Shown: positions 27,240 to 35,345, counted from the stretch's first letter. The stretch is DNA of 64,000 nucleotides from Bacillus sp. FJAT-44742 (GCF_002797315.1 NZ_KZ454936.1:1807645-1871644), one strand, 5' to 3'. Numbers and translations: made by a program. Notes: generated from the letters alone by a model not told the origin.

Positions 27240-27665
27240 TTAGGTTGTAGACTTTTTTATTTCCTCATATTTTTGAAACCATTCTGGAAACGCCTTTTTA
27301 AAAGAGGTGGGCTTGAAATTCTCTTTCTTAACTACAATATGTGTGGTACTTCCTAGTGCACAAACCTTTTCCTCCTGATTGACAATAGAAAACCCGTAAA
27401 TCGTTTTCGTTCGATGATTTTCTTCCACCCACGTTTGTACAGTAATCTGGTCCCCAAGGCGCACAGCGTGTTTATATGTAATGTCAAGATGGTGAACCGG
27501 CGCATAGCAGCCCGCTTTCTCCATTTCTAAGTAACTGTAACCGGCATCCTCAATTAATTGGGTTCTGCCAAGCTCTAGCCACTTCACATAATTACCATGG
27601 TATATCACACCCATCATATCTGTATCAGCATAGGAAAGCTGAATACCTACTTCGGAAATGTACAT
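27240..27665 (-). CDS. Acyl-CoA thioesterase, YbgC/FcbC family (YneP-like)
   Basis: 141 aa hot-dog-fold protein. The active-site signature YADTDMMGVIYHGNYVKWLELGR is at residues 11-33, with the catalytic Asp in DTDMMGV. The remainder, DITYKHAVRLGDQITVQTWVEE and GSTTHIVVKK, fits the family. It hydrolyses acyl-CoA thioesters; the chain type is unknown. B. subtilis YneP is similar in length and sequence style. It stands alone with a weak ribosome site. Confidence 0.85.
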   Translation of the reverse strand: MYISEVGIQLSYADTDMMGVIYHGNYVKWLELGRTQLIEDAGYSYLEMEKAGCYAPVHHLDITYKHAVRLGDQITVQTWVEENHRTKTIYGFSIVNQEEKVCALGSTTHIVVKKENFKPTSFKKAFPEWFQKYEEIKKSTT

Positions 27666-27796
27666 CCTGTTGCTCCTTTACCAATAGTTTCTTTCCTTAT
27701 TATAGCTCACTACTCTTAGACACGCTTATATAATTATAAAAAAAGAGAAAAGGAAAAAACAGCATGAAGAACGCTTATCCTCTTCTCTTTTCTTAT

Positions 27797-28105
27797 TTAT
27801 TGGAGCTGATCTTGTGACGTATTTAGTGCAGCCTGCGAGGCAGCAAAATCAATTTTGTATTGCTCCTGAGGATGATAGGGATGATAATATCCTTTTTCCA
27901 TCATATACTGGGATACTTGCCCGTGAAATTGCACTGCCTGTGTCAATTGTTGTTGAAGGACATTCCTTACTTCCGGAGTAGCCGCTTCTGTTAATGCAAT
28001 CGCACAATTTCTCACTCCAGATTTTGCAGAAATCAGTAAGTCTGTTGCAATCACCTGATCTGTCATGGCACCCATTCCAGCCATACTTTGTACCATATTA
28101 TTCAT
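27797..28105 (-). CDS. CotF-like spore coat protein, C-terminal-domain type
   Basis: 102 aa rich in Gln, Ala and Met. The segment IATDLLISAKSGVRNCAIALTEAATPEVRNVLQQQLTQAVQFHGQVSQYMMEKGYYHPYHPQEQ is typical of the CotF/coat family (four-helix ferritin-like fold, Tyr/His-rich end). It follows a CotF N-terminal-type protein with a 12-bp gap; together the two resemble CotF, whose precursor is cut into two parts. Probable mother-cell expression. It lies inside the element that splits spoVK. Confidence 0.82.
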   Translation of the reverse strand: MNNMVQSMAGMGAMTDQVIATDLLISAKSGVRNCAIALTEAATPEVRNVLQQQLTQAVQFHGQVSQYMMEKGYYHPYHPQEQYKIDFAASQAALNTSQDQLQ

Positions 28106-28117
28106 TTTCTTCCCTCC

Positions 28118-28309
28118 TTATTTTTGCAGTAACCCCTGCAGCTGTTGTATTGCCTGTGTAGAGCTTTGTATATCCTGCTGCATTAAAGTTTGCAGTTCGT
28201 TATCATTGACTAGTCCTTGCATCGTTGAAGACTTCGTTAAACAGAGGTTTTTGAACATGACTAACTCGTGAAGTTCTGCTGCTTCATGAACACCAAGTTT
28301 TTGTTCCAC
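28118..28309 (-). CDS. CotF-like spore coat protein, N-terminal-domain type
   Basis: 63 aa: MEQKLGVHEAAELHELVMFKNLCLTKSSTMQGLVNDNELQTLMQQDIQSSTQAIQQLQGLLQK, the short alpha-helical coat-protein unit with the family phrase LHELVMFKN. It starts with ATG after GGTGGTGAG and is read into the next coat gene after 12 bp. The role is structural, in the outer coat. Confidence 0.82.
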   Translation of the reverse strand: MEQKLGVHEAAELHELVMFKNLCLTKSSTMQGLVNDNELQTLMQQDIQSSTQAIQQLQGLLQK

Positions 28310-28464
28310 CGTCTCACCACCTTTCTCCTTTATTGTGGTAATTGCCTATGGTTTTATTCTTGAATTCTTTTTGGCAACTGTACATAATTCACCCCTTTTT
28401 TCAGAATAAAGGGCACAGGACTCGCTCATAGTAAGGGTATACAATCAGGAAAGGGAGGGATGAC

Positions 28465-28725
28465 ATGAAACTGGTGGAAGAGTTGTATGATATGTATAAG
28501 GATCACATTACTGGGGATGAAGAAGATGCTTTTATAATTATTGAGGGAGTGCTTTCAGAACTGAGTGATAAAGATTTAAAAACTATATTCAACCAAGCCT
28601 CCTATAAAGAAAGATATTCAATTTTGCTGCATTACTTATATTATGAGTTTATAAGCCTTGCTGCCGAAAAAGGCTTAGGCACAACGAAAAATGAGGATGA
28701 TCAAATCAGCAAAAACCTTCACTAA
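28465..28725 (+). CDS. Small acidic protein, DUF6154-like
   Basis: 86 aa: MKLVEELYDMYKDHITGDEEDAFIIIEGVLSELSDKDLKTIFNQASYKERYSILLHYLYYEFISLAAEKG, all-helical and acidic, with strong Shine-Dalgarno GGAAAGGGAGGG. It resembles small Bacillaceae proteins grouped as DUF6154; assignment is from memory of the motif DMYKxHxxGDEEDA. Function unknown. It is divergent from the coat genes. Confidence 0.6.
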   Translation: MKLVEELYDMYKDHITGDEEDAFIIIEGVLSELSDKDLKTIFNQASYKERYSILLHYLYYEFISLAAEKGLGTTKNEDDQISKNLH

Positions 28726-28889
28726 GTAAATAACCTGCCAAGTTACACTCCATGTCAATGCAACCGGCAGGTTAAATGGATATCATCTAAAACATAAAAA
28801 GAGGAATCGGATCCGGATGACACAGCCAGCCTTATAGTTACATATCATAAGAACTTCCCAGGCATAAATAGTTGACCTTTAAATTTTTC

Positions 28890-29591
28890 TTATTTTTCTT
28901 CCACTTTATACAGTTCCGTCATCCAATCCACTACGCCTTGCTGACGCTGAATTCTGATGGTTTCCGTTTCCTGATCTCCGATAATTTTTCCTTCTTTTAT
29001 TACAATTACTCTGTCAAGTAACGTTTCAATCTCACTAATTTCATGAGTAGTCAGAATCAATGCCTGATATTCTAAGTCGATAAAAGAAATTAACCCTTTC
29101 ACGATCGACTTGCGCACCATTGGGTCCAGACCAGAAAGAGGCTCATCCATCAGGACAACTGGTGTTTCTCTTGCAAGCGTAATCGCAATTTTCACTCTTC
29201 CTCTGTTTCCTTTAGATAAATTTTTAAGCTTAACTTCTTTTTCCACTTCCATGAAATTTAATATGTCCTTTGCTTTTTCTTTATTAAAATCATTAAATAA
29301 AGATTCCTGTAAATCAAGAAGCTGGCTTACTGTTTGATAACGATAGTATTCATCCAATTCAGATAAGTATGAAATGTCATTGGCTATCTGCCGTGTCACT
29401 GGCTTTCCATTTACAGTAACTTTTCCACTAGAAGGACGAATGAGCCCGGCTGCCATTTTTAACAAAGTAGACTTACCGCTTCCATTGGCTCCTACGAGGC
29501 CGGTAACACCGTTTTTCAAAACCGAAAAAGAAGTATCACGAACAGCTCGTTTTCTGCCATAATTTTTCGTTACATTTTGAAATTCAATCAT
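28890..29591 (-). CDS. ABC transporter ATPase (YtrB-like)
   Basis: 233 aa. Walker A VGANGSGKSTLLK, signature LSKGNRGRVKIAI (divergent from LSGGQ, as in YtrB-type ATPases), Walker B PVVLMDEPLSGLDP and H-loop TTHEISE. It overlaps the GntR gene by 4 nt (ATGA) and so is the last gene of a permease-regulator-ATPase operon. It probably drives export or surveillance at the cell envelope. Confidence 0.87.
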   Translation of the reverse strand: MIEFQNVTKNYGRKRAVRDTSFSVLKNGVTGLVGANGSGKSTLLKMAAGLIRPSSGKVTVNGKPVTRQIANDISYLSELDEYYRYQTVSQLLDLQESLFNDFNKEKAKDILNFMEVEKEVKLKNLSKGNRGRVKIAITLARETPVVLMDEPLSGLDPMVRKSIVKGLISFIDLEYQALILTTHEISEIETLLDRVIVIKEGKIIGDQETETIRIQRQQGVVDWMTELYKVEEK

Positions 29592-29962
29592 GAGTCTCTC
29601 TCCTCAGCGATATATTTTTGAATTCCATTAATCATATCTTCGGCCTCAAAGCCCATCGCTTCCATTTCTTTAACAAACTGCCTGATCTGCGTATCTTTCA
29701 ACCTCTCTCTTAACTCTGTAAGAGCTTCCTCACTTTGTGTGACAAATGTTCCTTGTCCTCTTTTTGTCTCCACCACACCATCCCTCTCCATTTCACTATA
29801 AGTTCTTGAAACTGTGTTTGGATTTAAACCGAATTCTACTGCTGTATCACGTACTGAAGGAAGCTTGTCACCGGCTGATAATTCCTTACGTAGTATTTTC
29901 CAGTATAATCTGTTAGCCAGCTGCCGATATATAGGCTTAGATGTATCAAAAGGCTGAGTCAT
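29588..29962 (-). CDS. GntR regulator, YtrA subfamily
   Basis: 124 aa. Winged HTH is KPIYRQLANRLYWKILRKELSAGDKLPSVRDTAVEFGLNPNTVSRTYSEMERDGVVETKRGQGTFV, with a short C-terminal dimerisation tail only, as in YtrA. Such repressors control their own ABC operon and respond to envelope stress such as lipid II-binding antibiotics in B. subtilis. The perfect dyad at 30791-30824 before the operon contains AGTGTA and TACACT, the YtrA half-sites. Confidence 0.88.
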   Translation of the reverse strand: MTQPFDTSKPIYRQLANRLYWKILRKELSAGDKLPSVRDTAVEFGLNPNTVSRTYSEMERDGVVETKRGQGTFVTQSEEALTELRERLKDTQIRQFVKEMEAMGFEAEDMINGIQKYIAEERDS

Positions 29963-29964
29963 TT

Positions 29965-30771
29965 TTACACCTCCGCCTTCTTGTCGATGAGCCAGGATGT
30001 GAATAAGAATAACAGCAGAAATTCAACAGCATGGTAAACAAACAATCCTAAAGTGATAACACCTATACCACTTCCTACGGTGACTTCTGCATTTCCGCTC
30101 TCGATAAAGTATTGAGTTTGCTGAAACAAACCTGTTTCGAAACTAAGTTCAATTTCACCCCAGCTCGTTAATGCTGCGTACATCGCTGAATCTATATATC
30201 TCACATACACCCAGGAAATTGCCATAACGACTAGGATGACTGCTATCCACCCTAGGCGGCCGATCGTTCTCCGCAAAGCAAAATACACGGAATAGTAAAA
30301 TAAAACCCACATAGCAATCAATGTGGAAACCCCTAAAATAACCAAAAAGCTTAACGTAATCAGCTGGATCACTTCAGCGGCACTTGGAATCATATCAGCA
30401 TCTAATAGATAAGCTGTAAACATTAAAAACAGCAGGCCATTAATAAACAAATTTATTGTCAATGCTGTGAGGGCAGCTGTTATTTTCGCAGCTAACAGCT
30501 GCCACCCCGGCCTTGGCGTGTGAAGCCAGAGATGAAGTGTCTTCAGTTCCTGTTGCATGTTAATGAAAAGGTAAGCAGGTGCATAAAAGACATGCATAAA
30601 AAGACCGCCCGTTAAAAAAATGAGCATTAAAGTCGGCGTGTCAGTCCCTGGATTTCCTCGAGCTAAAAAATAAGCAAATACAAGGACAGCCCCAATTAAA
30701 ACAAGTCCAAAGTAAAAAAGTACTTGAGTCGTTTTAAATTCTTTTTGAACAAGTTTCAGCCATTTATTCAT
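29965..30771 (-). CDS. ABC transporter permease of the YtrA-type operon
   Basis: 268 aa with six membrane segments (about residues 17-36, 47-68, 100-120, 140-165, 180-197, 238-260). Family of ABC-2-like permeases without a recognised substrate signature. It is the first gene of the operon, starting 9 nt after AAGGAG that lies between the operator and the ATG. Two bases separate it from the GntR gene. Confidence 0.78.
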   Translation of the reverse strand: MNKWLKLVQKEFKTTQVLFYFGLVLIGAVLVFAYFLARGNPGTDTPTLMLIFLTGGLFMHVFYAPAYLFINMQQELKTLHLWLHTPRPGWQLLAAKITAALTALTINLFINGLLFLMFTAYLLDADMIPSAAEVIQLITLSFLVILGVSTLIAMWVLFYYSVYFALRRTIGRLGWIAVILVVMAISWVYVRYIDSAMYAALTSWGEIELSFETGLFQQTQYFIESGNAEVTVGSGIGVITLGLFVYHAVEFLLLFLFTSWLIDKKAEV

Positions 30772-30790
30772 ACCTTAGTTCACTCCTTCT

Positions 30791-30824
30791 GTATTAGTGT
30801 ACTAGTTAAATAGTACACTAATAC
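30791..30824. promoter_or_regulatory. YtrA-type operator, perfect 34-bp dyad
   Basis: GTATTAGTGTACTA and TAGTACACTAATAC are exact inverted repeats around GTTAAA. The inner AGTGTA-N12-TACACT resembles the B. subtilis YtrA site (AGTGTA-N13-TACACT). It is 20 bp before the permease start, where binding would block transcription. Confidence 0.82.
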
Positions 30825-30838
30825 TTTTAAACAAGTCA

Positions 30839-30868
30839 ACAAAAAAACCGGGAAGTAACCCGGTTTTC
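30839..30868 (-). terminator. Terminator after the two-component operon
   Basis: AAAACCGGG and CCCGGTTTT pair around TTACTT on the minus strand, followed by TTTTG. Confidence 0.85.
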
Positions 30869-30882
30869 TGTTTCCTGTTCTT

Positions 30883-31959
30883 TTATGGTGACTCCTTAGG
30901 AACCTGCAAGGAAATACTTGTCCCCTTGTTTTTTTCCGTTTGCAGTGAGAAATGAGCATCAATAGCGTTCGCTCTTTCCTCCATACTAAACAACCCTACT
31001 CCTTTATGGTGGCGGTTGCGAACGAACCCTTTGCCCTTGTCAATAATGAAGATTTCTATCTCCTTTTGTTTTTCTATTATCGACACATACGCTCTGGAGA
31101 CATCGGCATACTTTGCTATATTGGTTAATGACTCCTGGATGATTCGGTAAATTGCAGTTTCTTTTTCTATTTCAAGCCTTGTTTTCACATCAAATTCTGT
31201 GTCAATCATGATCCCATAATGATTTGAAAAATTAGTTACATATTTACGAACTGCAGGTACTATACCCAAGTCATCTAAAACAGCAGGCCTCAGCTCCCAA
31301 GCCATATTCCGTACCTCTTCAATAATATATGTTACTTGTTCCCGAAGGGCAGTGACTCTTTCCTGATCCCCTTCACTAATCAATTGATCCATTTGAATAA
31401 GCAGTGAATATAAGCTTTGGCCAATACCGTCATGTAGTTCTCTGGAGAAGCGTTTTCTTTCTTCTTCCTGAATTCCTATAACCTTTTTCATCATTTGCTT
31501 TAATTCTTCTTCTGTTTTTTTTAATTTCGTTACTTCATTCCGGATCGCAAGAAATTGATACGGCTTATTATTTTCGTCTAAAAAAGGCACGATGGTAGTG
31601 TTAACCCAGTAATAAGTATGATCTTTTGCTTTATTTTTTATTTCCCCCTTCCACACATTTCCAGAAAGGATCGTCTGCCACAGTCCTTTCATAAACTCCT
31701 TGCTGTGATAACCTGAATTAATAATGCGGTGATCTTTTCCCAATACTTCCTCTCTATTGTATTTAGAGATCTCACAAAACTTATCGTTTACGTATATGAT
31801 TTTTCCTCTATGGTCTGTGATGGCTACAATGGTTGATTCATCTAATGCAAATTTTAAATCTGTCAGCTCTTTTAAGGTGTTCTGCAGTGCCTTACGAAAT
31901 TGGGGATCTTCTATTCTTTTGATATCTGAAAGAAGGGTTTCCGACTCTCTTTTAATCAA
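30883..31959 (-). CDS. PAS-HisKA_3 sensor histidine kinase (NarX/DegS type)
   Basis: 358 aa, soluble. One PAS domain (residues 35-150: FALDESTIVAITDHRGKIIYVNDKFCEISKYNREEVLGKDH to FLDENNKPYQFLAIRNEVT), HisKA_3 with ERKRFSRELHDGIGQSLYS (phospho-His in RELHDG) and HATPase with IIDKGKGFV and GVGLFSMEER. It starts at a TTG overlapping the end of the response regulator gene by 8 nt. It lacks the four-Cys iron-sulfur motif of NreB, so oxygen sensing by that route is not supported. The nearby Fnr is suggestive only. Confidence 0.87.
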   Translation of the reverse strand: MIKRESETLLSDIKRIEDPQFRKALQNTLKELTDLKFALDESTIVAITDHRGKIIYVNDKFCEISKYNREEVLGKDHRIINSGYHSKEFMKGLWQTILSGNVWKGEIKNKAKDHTYYWVNTTIVPFLDENNKPYQFLAIRNEVTKLKKTEEELKQMMKKVIGIQEEERKRFSRELHDGIGQSLYSLLIQMDQLISEGDQERVTALREQVTYIIEEVRNMAWELRPAVLDDLGIVPAVRKYVTNFSNHYGIMIDTEFDVKTRLEIEKETAIYRIIQESLTNIAKYADVSRAYVSIIEKQKEIEIFIIDKGKGFVRNRHHKGVGLFSMEERANAIDAHFSLQTEKNKGTSISLQVPKESP

Positions 31960-32593
31960 ATTTAATCAGCCCCTTCTTTGAAGCGTATTTCACTAAATCA
32001 GGCTTCGTCTTCAACCCTAGCTTTTCCATTAAATTACTTTTGTGTGATTCCACTGTTTTAACACTGATCACAAGCTGTTCCCCAATTTCTTTGTTGGAGT
32101 AACCTTTTGCAATAAACTCCAAAACTTCCCTTTCCCGTTCAGATAATACTTCAAAGGAAGAACTGCTTTTCCCCTCATTGTACTGATTCATGAGTTTTTT
32201 GGTTGCTTCTGGAGATAAATAGGCCTCACCAGCTGAAACAGAGGTAATGGCCGAAACAAGGTCCTCGTGGGGAGCGCTCTTTAACAGGTACCCTGATGCC
32301 CCAGCATGGATGGCTTGGAATAAGTATTCTTCATCATCGTGCATCGTTAAAATCAGGACTGAAACAGAGGGGGCGGTTTTTTTTAATTCAGTTGTTGCTT
32401 CAAGGCCGCCCATCCCATGAGGCATGCTTAAGTCCATCAGCACAACATTCGGAGCTAATTCTTTTACCTTCTCTATTGCTTCTTCACCATCCGCGGCCTC
32501 CCCGATGACTCTTATCTCATGTTTTCCATCTAATAATGTTTTAAGGCCGGACCTTACTACCATATGATCATCTACTACTAAGACGTTAATCAT
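31952..32593 (-). CDS. NarL/LuxR-type response regulator
   Basis: 213 aa. Receiver: VLVVDDHMVVR, phosphoacceptor Asp in NVVLMDLSMPHGMGG, Thr in VLILTMHD and Lys in GYLLKSAP. LuxR-type HTH: LSEREREVLEFIAKGYSNKEIGEQLVISVKTVESHKSNLMEKL near residues 145-190. First gene of an operon with the kinase. The ATG after AGGGG is used. An imperfect dyad lies about 50 bp upstream. Confidence 0.92.
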   Translation of the reverse strand: MINVLVVDDHMVVRSGLKTLLDGKHEIRVIGEAADGEEAIEKVKELAPNVVLMDLSMPHGMGGLEATTELKKTAPSVSVLILTMHDDEEYLFQAIHAGASGYLLKSAPHEDLVSAITSVSAGEAYLSPEATKKLMNQYNEGKSSSSFEVLSEREREVLEFIAKGYSNKEIGEQLVISVKTVESHKSNLMEKLGLKTKPDLVKYASKKGLIKFD

Positions 32594-32640
32594 ACCCATT
32601 CCCCTTTTACTCTCAAAATCTTACATCCTTTATTGTTATT

Positions 32641-32662
32641 GTACCAAAATTACCTTTTGTAC
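32641..32662. promoter_or_regulatory. Inverted repeat upstream of the response regulator
   Basis: GTACCAAAA and TTTTGTAC form a dyad with one unpaired C around TTACC. It may be an operator for the two-component operon; the binding protein is unknown. Confidence 0.4.
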
Positions 32663-32793
32663 TAAGGCATTTCCTACATAATTTCTGCACTGTTCCTGCT
32701 TTCCCTTCAGGGAAATCCCCTACTCCTCACTTCTCATCTTGTTTTTTAGGTGCGGGCTATAAGTGGCTTTTTAATCTTTATTTCCCTTAATAA

Positions 32794-32809
32794 TGTGATG
32801 TACCTCATA
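32794..32809. promoter_or_regulatory. FNR-type box upstream of fnr
   Basis: TGTGATGTACCTCATA fits TGTGA-N6-TCACA with one mismatch, about 110 bp before the fnr start, consistent with autoregulation. The remainder of 32600-32900 shows no gene. Confidence 0.65.
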
Positions 32810-32918
32810 TTAAAATCAGGAAAAATATGCAGAGAAATAGGGAGGTTCCCTGATAACATTTTCTAATACATTTTGGCATGATTAAGTTAACAAGAACGAC
32901 GTAAGGGAGATGGCGAAA

Positions 32919-33668
32919 ATGGCTATAACTGTTCAAGAGATAAATCGTTTTCAGGAGAGACAAAAAACCCAAGGAACCGGAACGATTCATCACTACCTGT
33001 CCGATACCAATTTTCAACACCTTAAAAATAAATTTTCCTCGCCAAGAACGTTTAAAAAAGGAAGCTTTCTATATATGGAAGGTGATTACGCTGATCAACT
33101 GTATTATATTTACTCAGGAAAAGTAAAACTGAAAAGAACGATGGAAGATGGAAAGGAAATTACCATGGCTTTAAAGCAAAAAGGGGACCTTCTAGGAGAG
33201 TTTGGGTTCTCCGAAGAGGTTCACAATGCCAGCAGTGAAATTATTGAAGACTGCAAAGTAGCGTTCATTCATAAAAAAGAGATTGAAGCACTTTTACAAA
33301 ATGTTGGCACGTTTGCTGTGGAATATATGAACTGGCTTAGTATGACAAATAGACTAAATGAAACAAAGATCAGGGACCTCCTTTTATATGGAAAAAGCGG
33401 CGCTTTGGCTTCTACGTTAATACGCATGAGTAATACGTATGGGATAGTTGACACAGATGGGATCAGGTTAAAAATCAAATTAACTAATACTGAAATAGGA
33501 GAATTTATTGGTTTAACAAGAGAAAGTGTCAATCGAACACTTAACTCCTGGAAAAATGAAGGAATTCTCACTATGGATAATGGGTTCATTGTCATAAAAA
33601 ACCTATGTGAACTGAAGAAAATTTGCGGATGCCCATCAACATGCCCGTTAGAAATTTGCAGGTTATAA
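32919..33668 (+). CDS. fnr: Anaerobic regulator Fnr (Crp/Fnr family, C-terminal Fe-S type)
   Basis: 249 aa. Cyclic-nucleotide-binding-like domain (LKNKFSSPRTFKKGSFLYMEGDYADQLYYIYSGKVKLKR, residues 30-140), dimer helix, and Crp-type HTH (LTNTEIGEFIGLTRESVNRTLNSWKNEGIL). It ends CGCPSTCPLEIC, the C-terminal cysteine cluster that holds the [4Fe-4S] centre in Bacillus Fnr (which ends in CPLEIC as well). It switches genes on without oxygen. The start is the ATG 9 nt after GGGAG. FNR boxes stand before it and before the next gene, uspA. Confidence 0.88.
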   Translation: MAITVQEINRFQERQKTQGTGTIHHYLSDTNFQHLKNKFSSPRTFKKGSFLYMEGDYADQLYYIYSGKVKLKRTMEDGKEITMALKQKGDLLGEFGFSEEVHNASSEIIEDCKVAFIHKKEIEALLQNVGTFAVEYMNWLSMTNRLNETKIRDLLLYGKSGALASTLIRMSNTYGIVDTDGIRLKIKLTNTEIGEFIGLTRESVNRTLNSWKNEGILTMDNGFIVIKNLCELKKICGCPSTCPLEICRL

Positions 33669-33695
33669 ACGTTTACTAGAAAAAAAGCAAAGTCA

Positions 33696-33711
33696 TGTGA
33701 TCTTTCTCACT
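33696..33711. promoter_or_regulatory. FNR-type box upstream of uspA
   Basis: TGTGATCTTTCTCACT fits TGTGA-N6-TCACA with one mismatch and lies about 62 bp before the uspA start, a usual place for activation. Confidence 0.72.
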
Positions 33712-33772
33712 ATAGAAGGTTTGATTGTCTTGTAGAATAAAGCAAAGGATAATAAATAAGGAGTGATTTCAA

Positions 33773-34216
33773 ATGATTTCAAATTATAAAAATATCGTGA
33801 CGGCTGTAGATGGTTCCGAGGAAGCTAAGCTCGCTTTAAAGAAAGCTATTTCTATAGCGAAAGAAAGTGAAGCAAATCTTATCATTACTCATATCATTGA
33901 CACAAGGGTATTTGCCACCATTGAACAATATGACCGAACGGTTGTATCAAAAGCTGAGGAATACGGGAAAGAATTATTGGAGCAATACAAACTGGAAGCA
34001 GAAGCAGCAGGAATAGAAAATGTTTCTACTGCCTTGGATTTTGGTTCTCCTAAAATTAAAATCACAAAAAGCATTGCACCTCTTTATCATGCTGATCTTA
34101 TTGTCGTTGGAGCTACAGGATTGAATGCTGCGGAACGATTCTTGATAGGAAGCGTATCTGAAAATATCGCAAGACGGGCCTCATGTGATGTGTTGCTGGT
34201 AAGAAAAGGCGAATAA
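33773..34216 (+). CDS. Universal stress protein UspA family
   Basis: 147 aa single Usp domain. N-terminal strand KNIVTAVDGSEEAKLALKKAI and the C-terminal ATP-binding motif VVGATGLNAAERFLIGSVSENIARRASCDVLLVR (G-2x-G-9x-G-S type). It likely binds ATP. Its upstream FNR box and position after fnr suggest anaerobic induction, as for some Usp proteins. Shine-Dalgarno AAGGAGTG. Confidence 0.93.
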   Translation: MISNYKNIVTAVDGSEEAKLALKKAISIAKESEANLIITHIIDTRVFATIEQYDRTVVSKAEEYGKELLEQYKLEAEAAGIENVSTALDFGSPKIKITKSIAPLYHADLIVVGATGLNAAERFLIGSVSENIARRASCDVLLVRKGE

Positions 34217-34289
34217 ATTTTTTCTTTGCCTCACCCCTTCCTATAGAAAAGAATCGGAAATAATTGGAGTTTTTTGATTCAAAACAGTT

Positions 34290-34475
34290 TGGCTATCCGG
34301 GTGGACGAAAGCGAATGAAATGAAGCTGAACGGATGTCTCCCTTCTGCCTTTAAGTGCAAGAGAGTATATTTTGAACAAGCAACTACTAAAATACTGGAG
34401 ACAAAAAAAAGGCTCTCACCGGATAGTGAGGGCCTTTCTTATTCGCTGGGTTATGTCCCAGCCTCTTTTTACTTT
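34290..34475 (+). repeat. Composite intergenic repeat, intact copy with hairpin
   Basis: GAATGAAATGAAGCTGAACG, TGCCTTTAAGTGCAAGAGAG and TTTTGAACAAGCAACT are followed by the hairpin GGCTCTCACCGGATAGTGAGGGCC and then TTTCTTATTCGCTGGGTTATGTCCCAGCC. The first blocks match copy 1 (1094-1287) nearly base for base. Here nothing is inserted after the hairpin, so this copy approximates the empty target of the group IIC intron. Confidence 0.75.
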
Positions 34476-34502
34476 TGATTCAGTTATTATCTCAATGGCC
34501 GA

Positions 34503-35063
34503 TTATAAGTTATTTTTGTCTCTGCCAGCATAATCAGGATACATATCTGTATTTACTGTATTATGAGTGGTAAAGGTATCATAAACAGATGACTCTTGCT
34601 TTTCGTCTGCTTCAACTAGTACAAGAATATTTCCCTCTTCAAGGTATTTATCATATTCTTTAGCTTCTTCTTCCGGAACGCCAGCGCCAGTAAGGGCACC
34701 TACAATACCGCCGCCTGCTGCACCAATTGCACCACCTTCGATTGCAGCTGCAATCGGACCTACTGCAGCAATTGGTCCAATACCAGGGATCGCCAGAACG
34801 CCAAGACCTGCTATGCCGCCTAATACAGCACCGCTTCCTGCACCAATTCCAAGTCCTTTCCCGGCACCTTTGCCACGGTTATTGTCATCAGCATTATCCG
34901 TCACATTGGCATCTGTTTTATCCTCAATTGCATCCGCATCTTCATCATTTTTTACAAAAATTGAAATATCATCTTTGTTATACCCGTTTTTTTCTAATCC
35001 TTCAATAGCATTTACCGCATCTTGTTCATTTCTAAATACACCACCAATAATCTTCTTATCCAT
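34503..35063 (-). CDS. General stress protein, YflT-like with glycine-zipper segment
   Basis: 186 aa. N-terminal ferredoxin-like half (KIIGGVFRNEQDAVNAIEGLEKNGYNKDDISIFVKN) typical of the YflT/general stress protein 17M family. A long Gly/Ala glycine-zipper (GKGLGIGAGSGAVLGGIAGLGVLAIPGIGPIAAVGPIAAAIEGGAIGAAGGGIVGAL) able to insert in membranes follows, then a C-terminal repeat of the fold (EEEAKEYDKYLEEGNILVLVEA). In Bacillus such genes are sigma-B dependent; RsbR-like genes in the same element make that plausible here. Confidence 0.78.
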   Translation of the reverse strand: MDKKIIGGVFRNEQDAVNAIEGLEKNGYNKDDISIFVKNDEDADAIEDKTDANVTDNADDNNRGKGAGKGLGIGAGSGAVLGGIAGLGVLAIPGIGPIAAVGPIAAAIEGGAIGAAGGGIVGALTGAGVPEEEAKEYDKYLEEGNILVLVEADEKQESSVYDTFTTHNTVNTDMYPDYAGRDKNNL

Positions 35064-35256
35064 GACGTAATCCTCCTTTGTAATGTGTAAGTTATGGTGT
35101 GTCTACATTACTGCGTGTACCCTGGACATGTTAATCTTAATCATTCAATAAAAGAGAAAAATTATTTCAAGACTATAGTAATCCTTGCTTATTGTTTTCT
35201 TGTATAAAAAATTAAGAGGTGGATAAGATACTAAGGCAGCTCAAAGTGAACAACGT

Positions 35257-35332
35257 TCCACCATAACTCAGCTGGTAGAGTGGTCGGCTGTTAACCGATA
35301 TGTCGCAGGTTCGAGTCCTGCTGGTGGAGCCA
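35257..35332 (+). tRNA. tRNA-Asn (GTT)
   Basis: A 76-nt cloverleaf: acceptor TCCACCA/TGGTGGA, D arm ACTC-AGCTGGTA-GAGT, anticodon arm GTCGG-CTGTTAA-CCGAT with anticodon GTT, T arm GCAGG-TTCGAGT-CCTGC, discriminator G and encoded CCA. It stands alone inside the spoVK element, with a terminator hairpin shortly after. Confidence 0.95.
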
Positions 35333-35345
35333 TTTTTCATACTTA

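Noticed and set aside
30883-32593. NreB/NreC oxygen-sensing pair
   Set aside because: The kinase PAS domain has only one Cys and lacks the four-Cys cluster motif of NreB, although Fnr is nearby.
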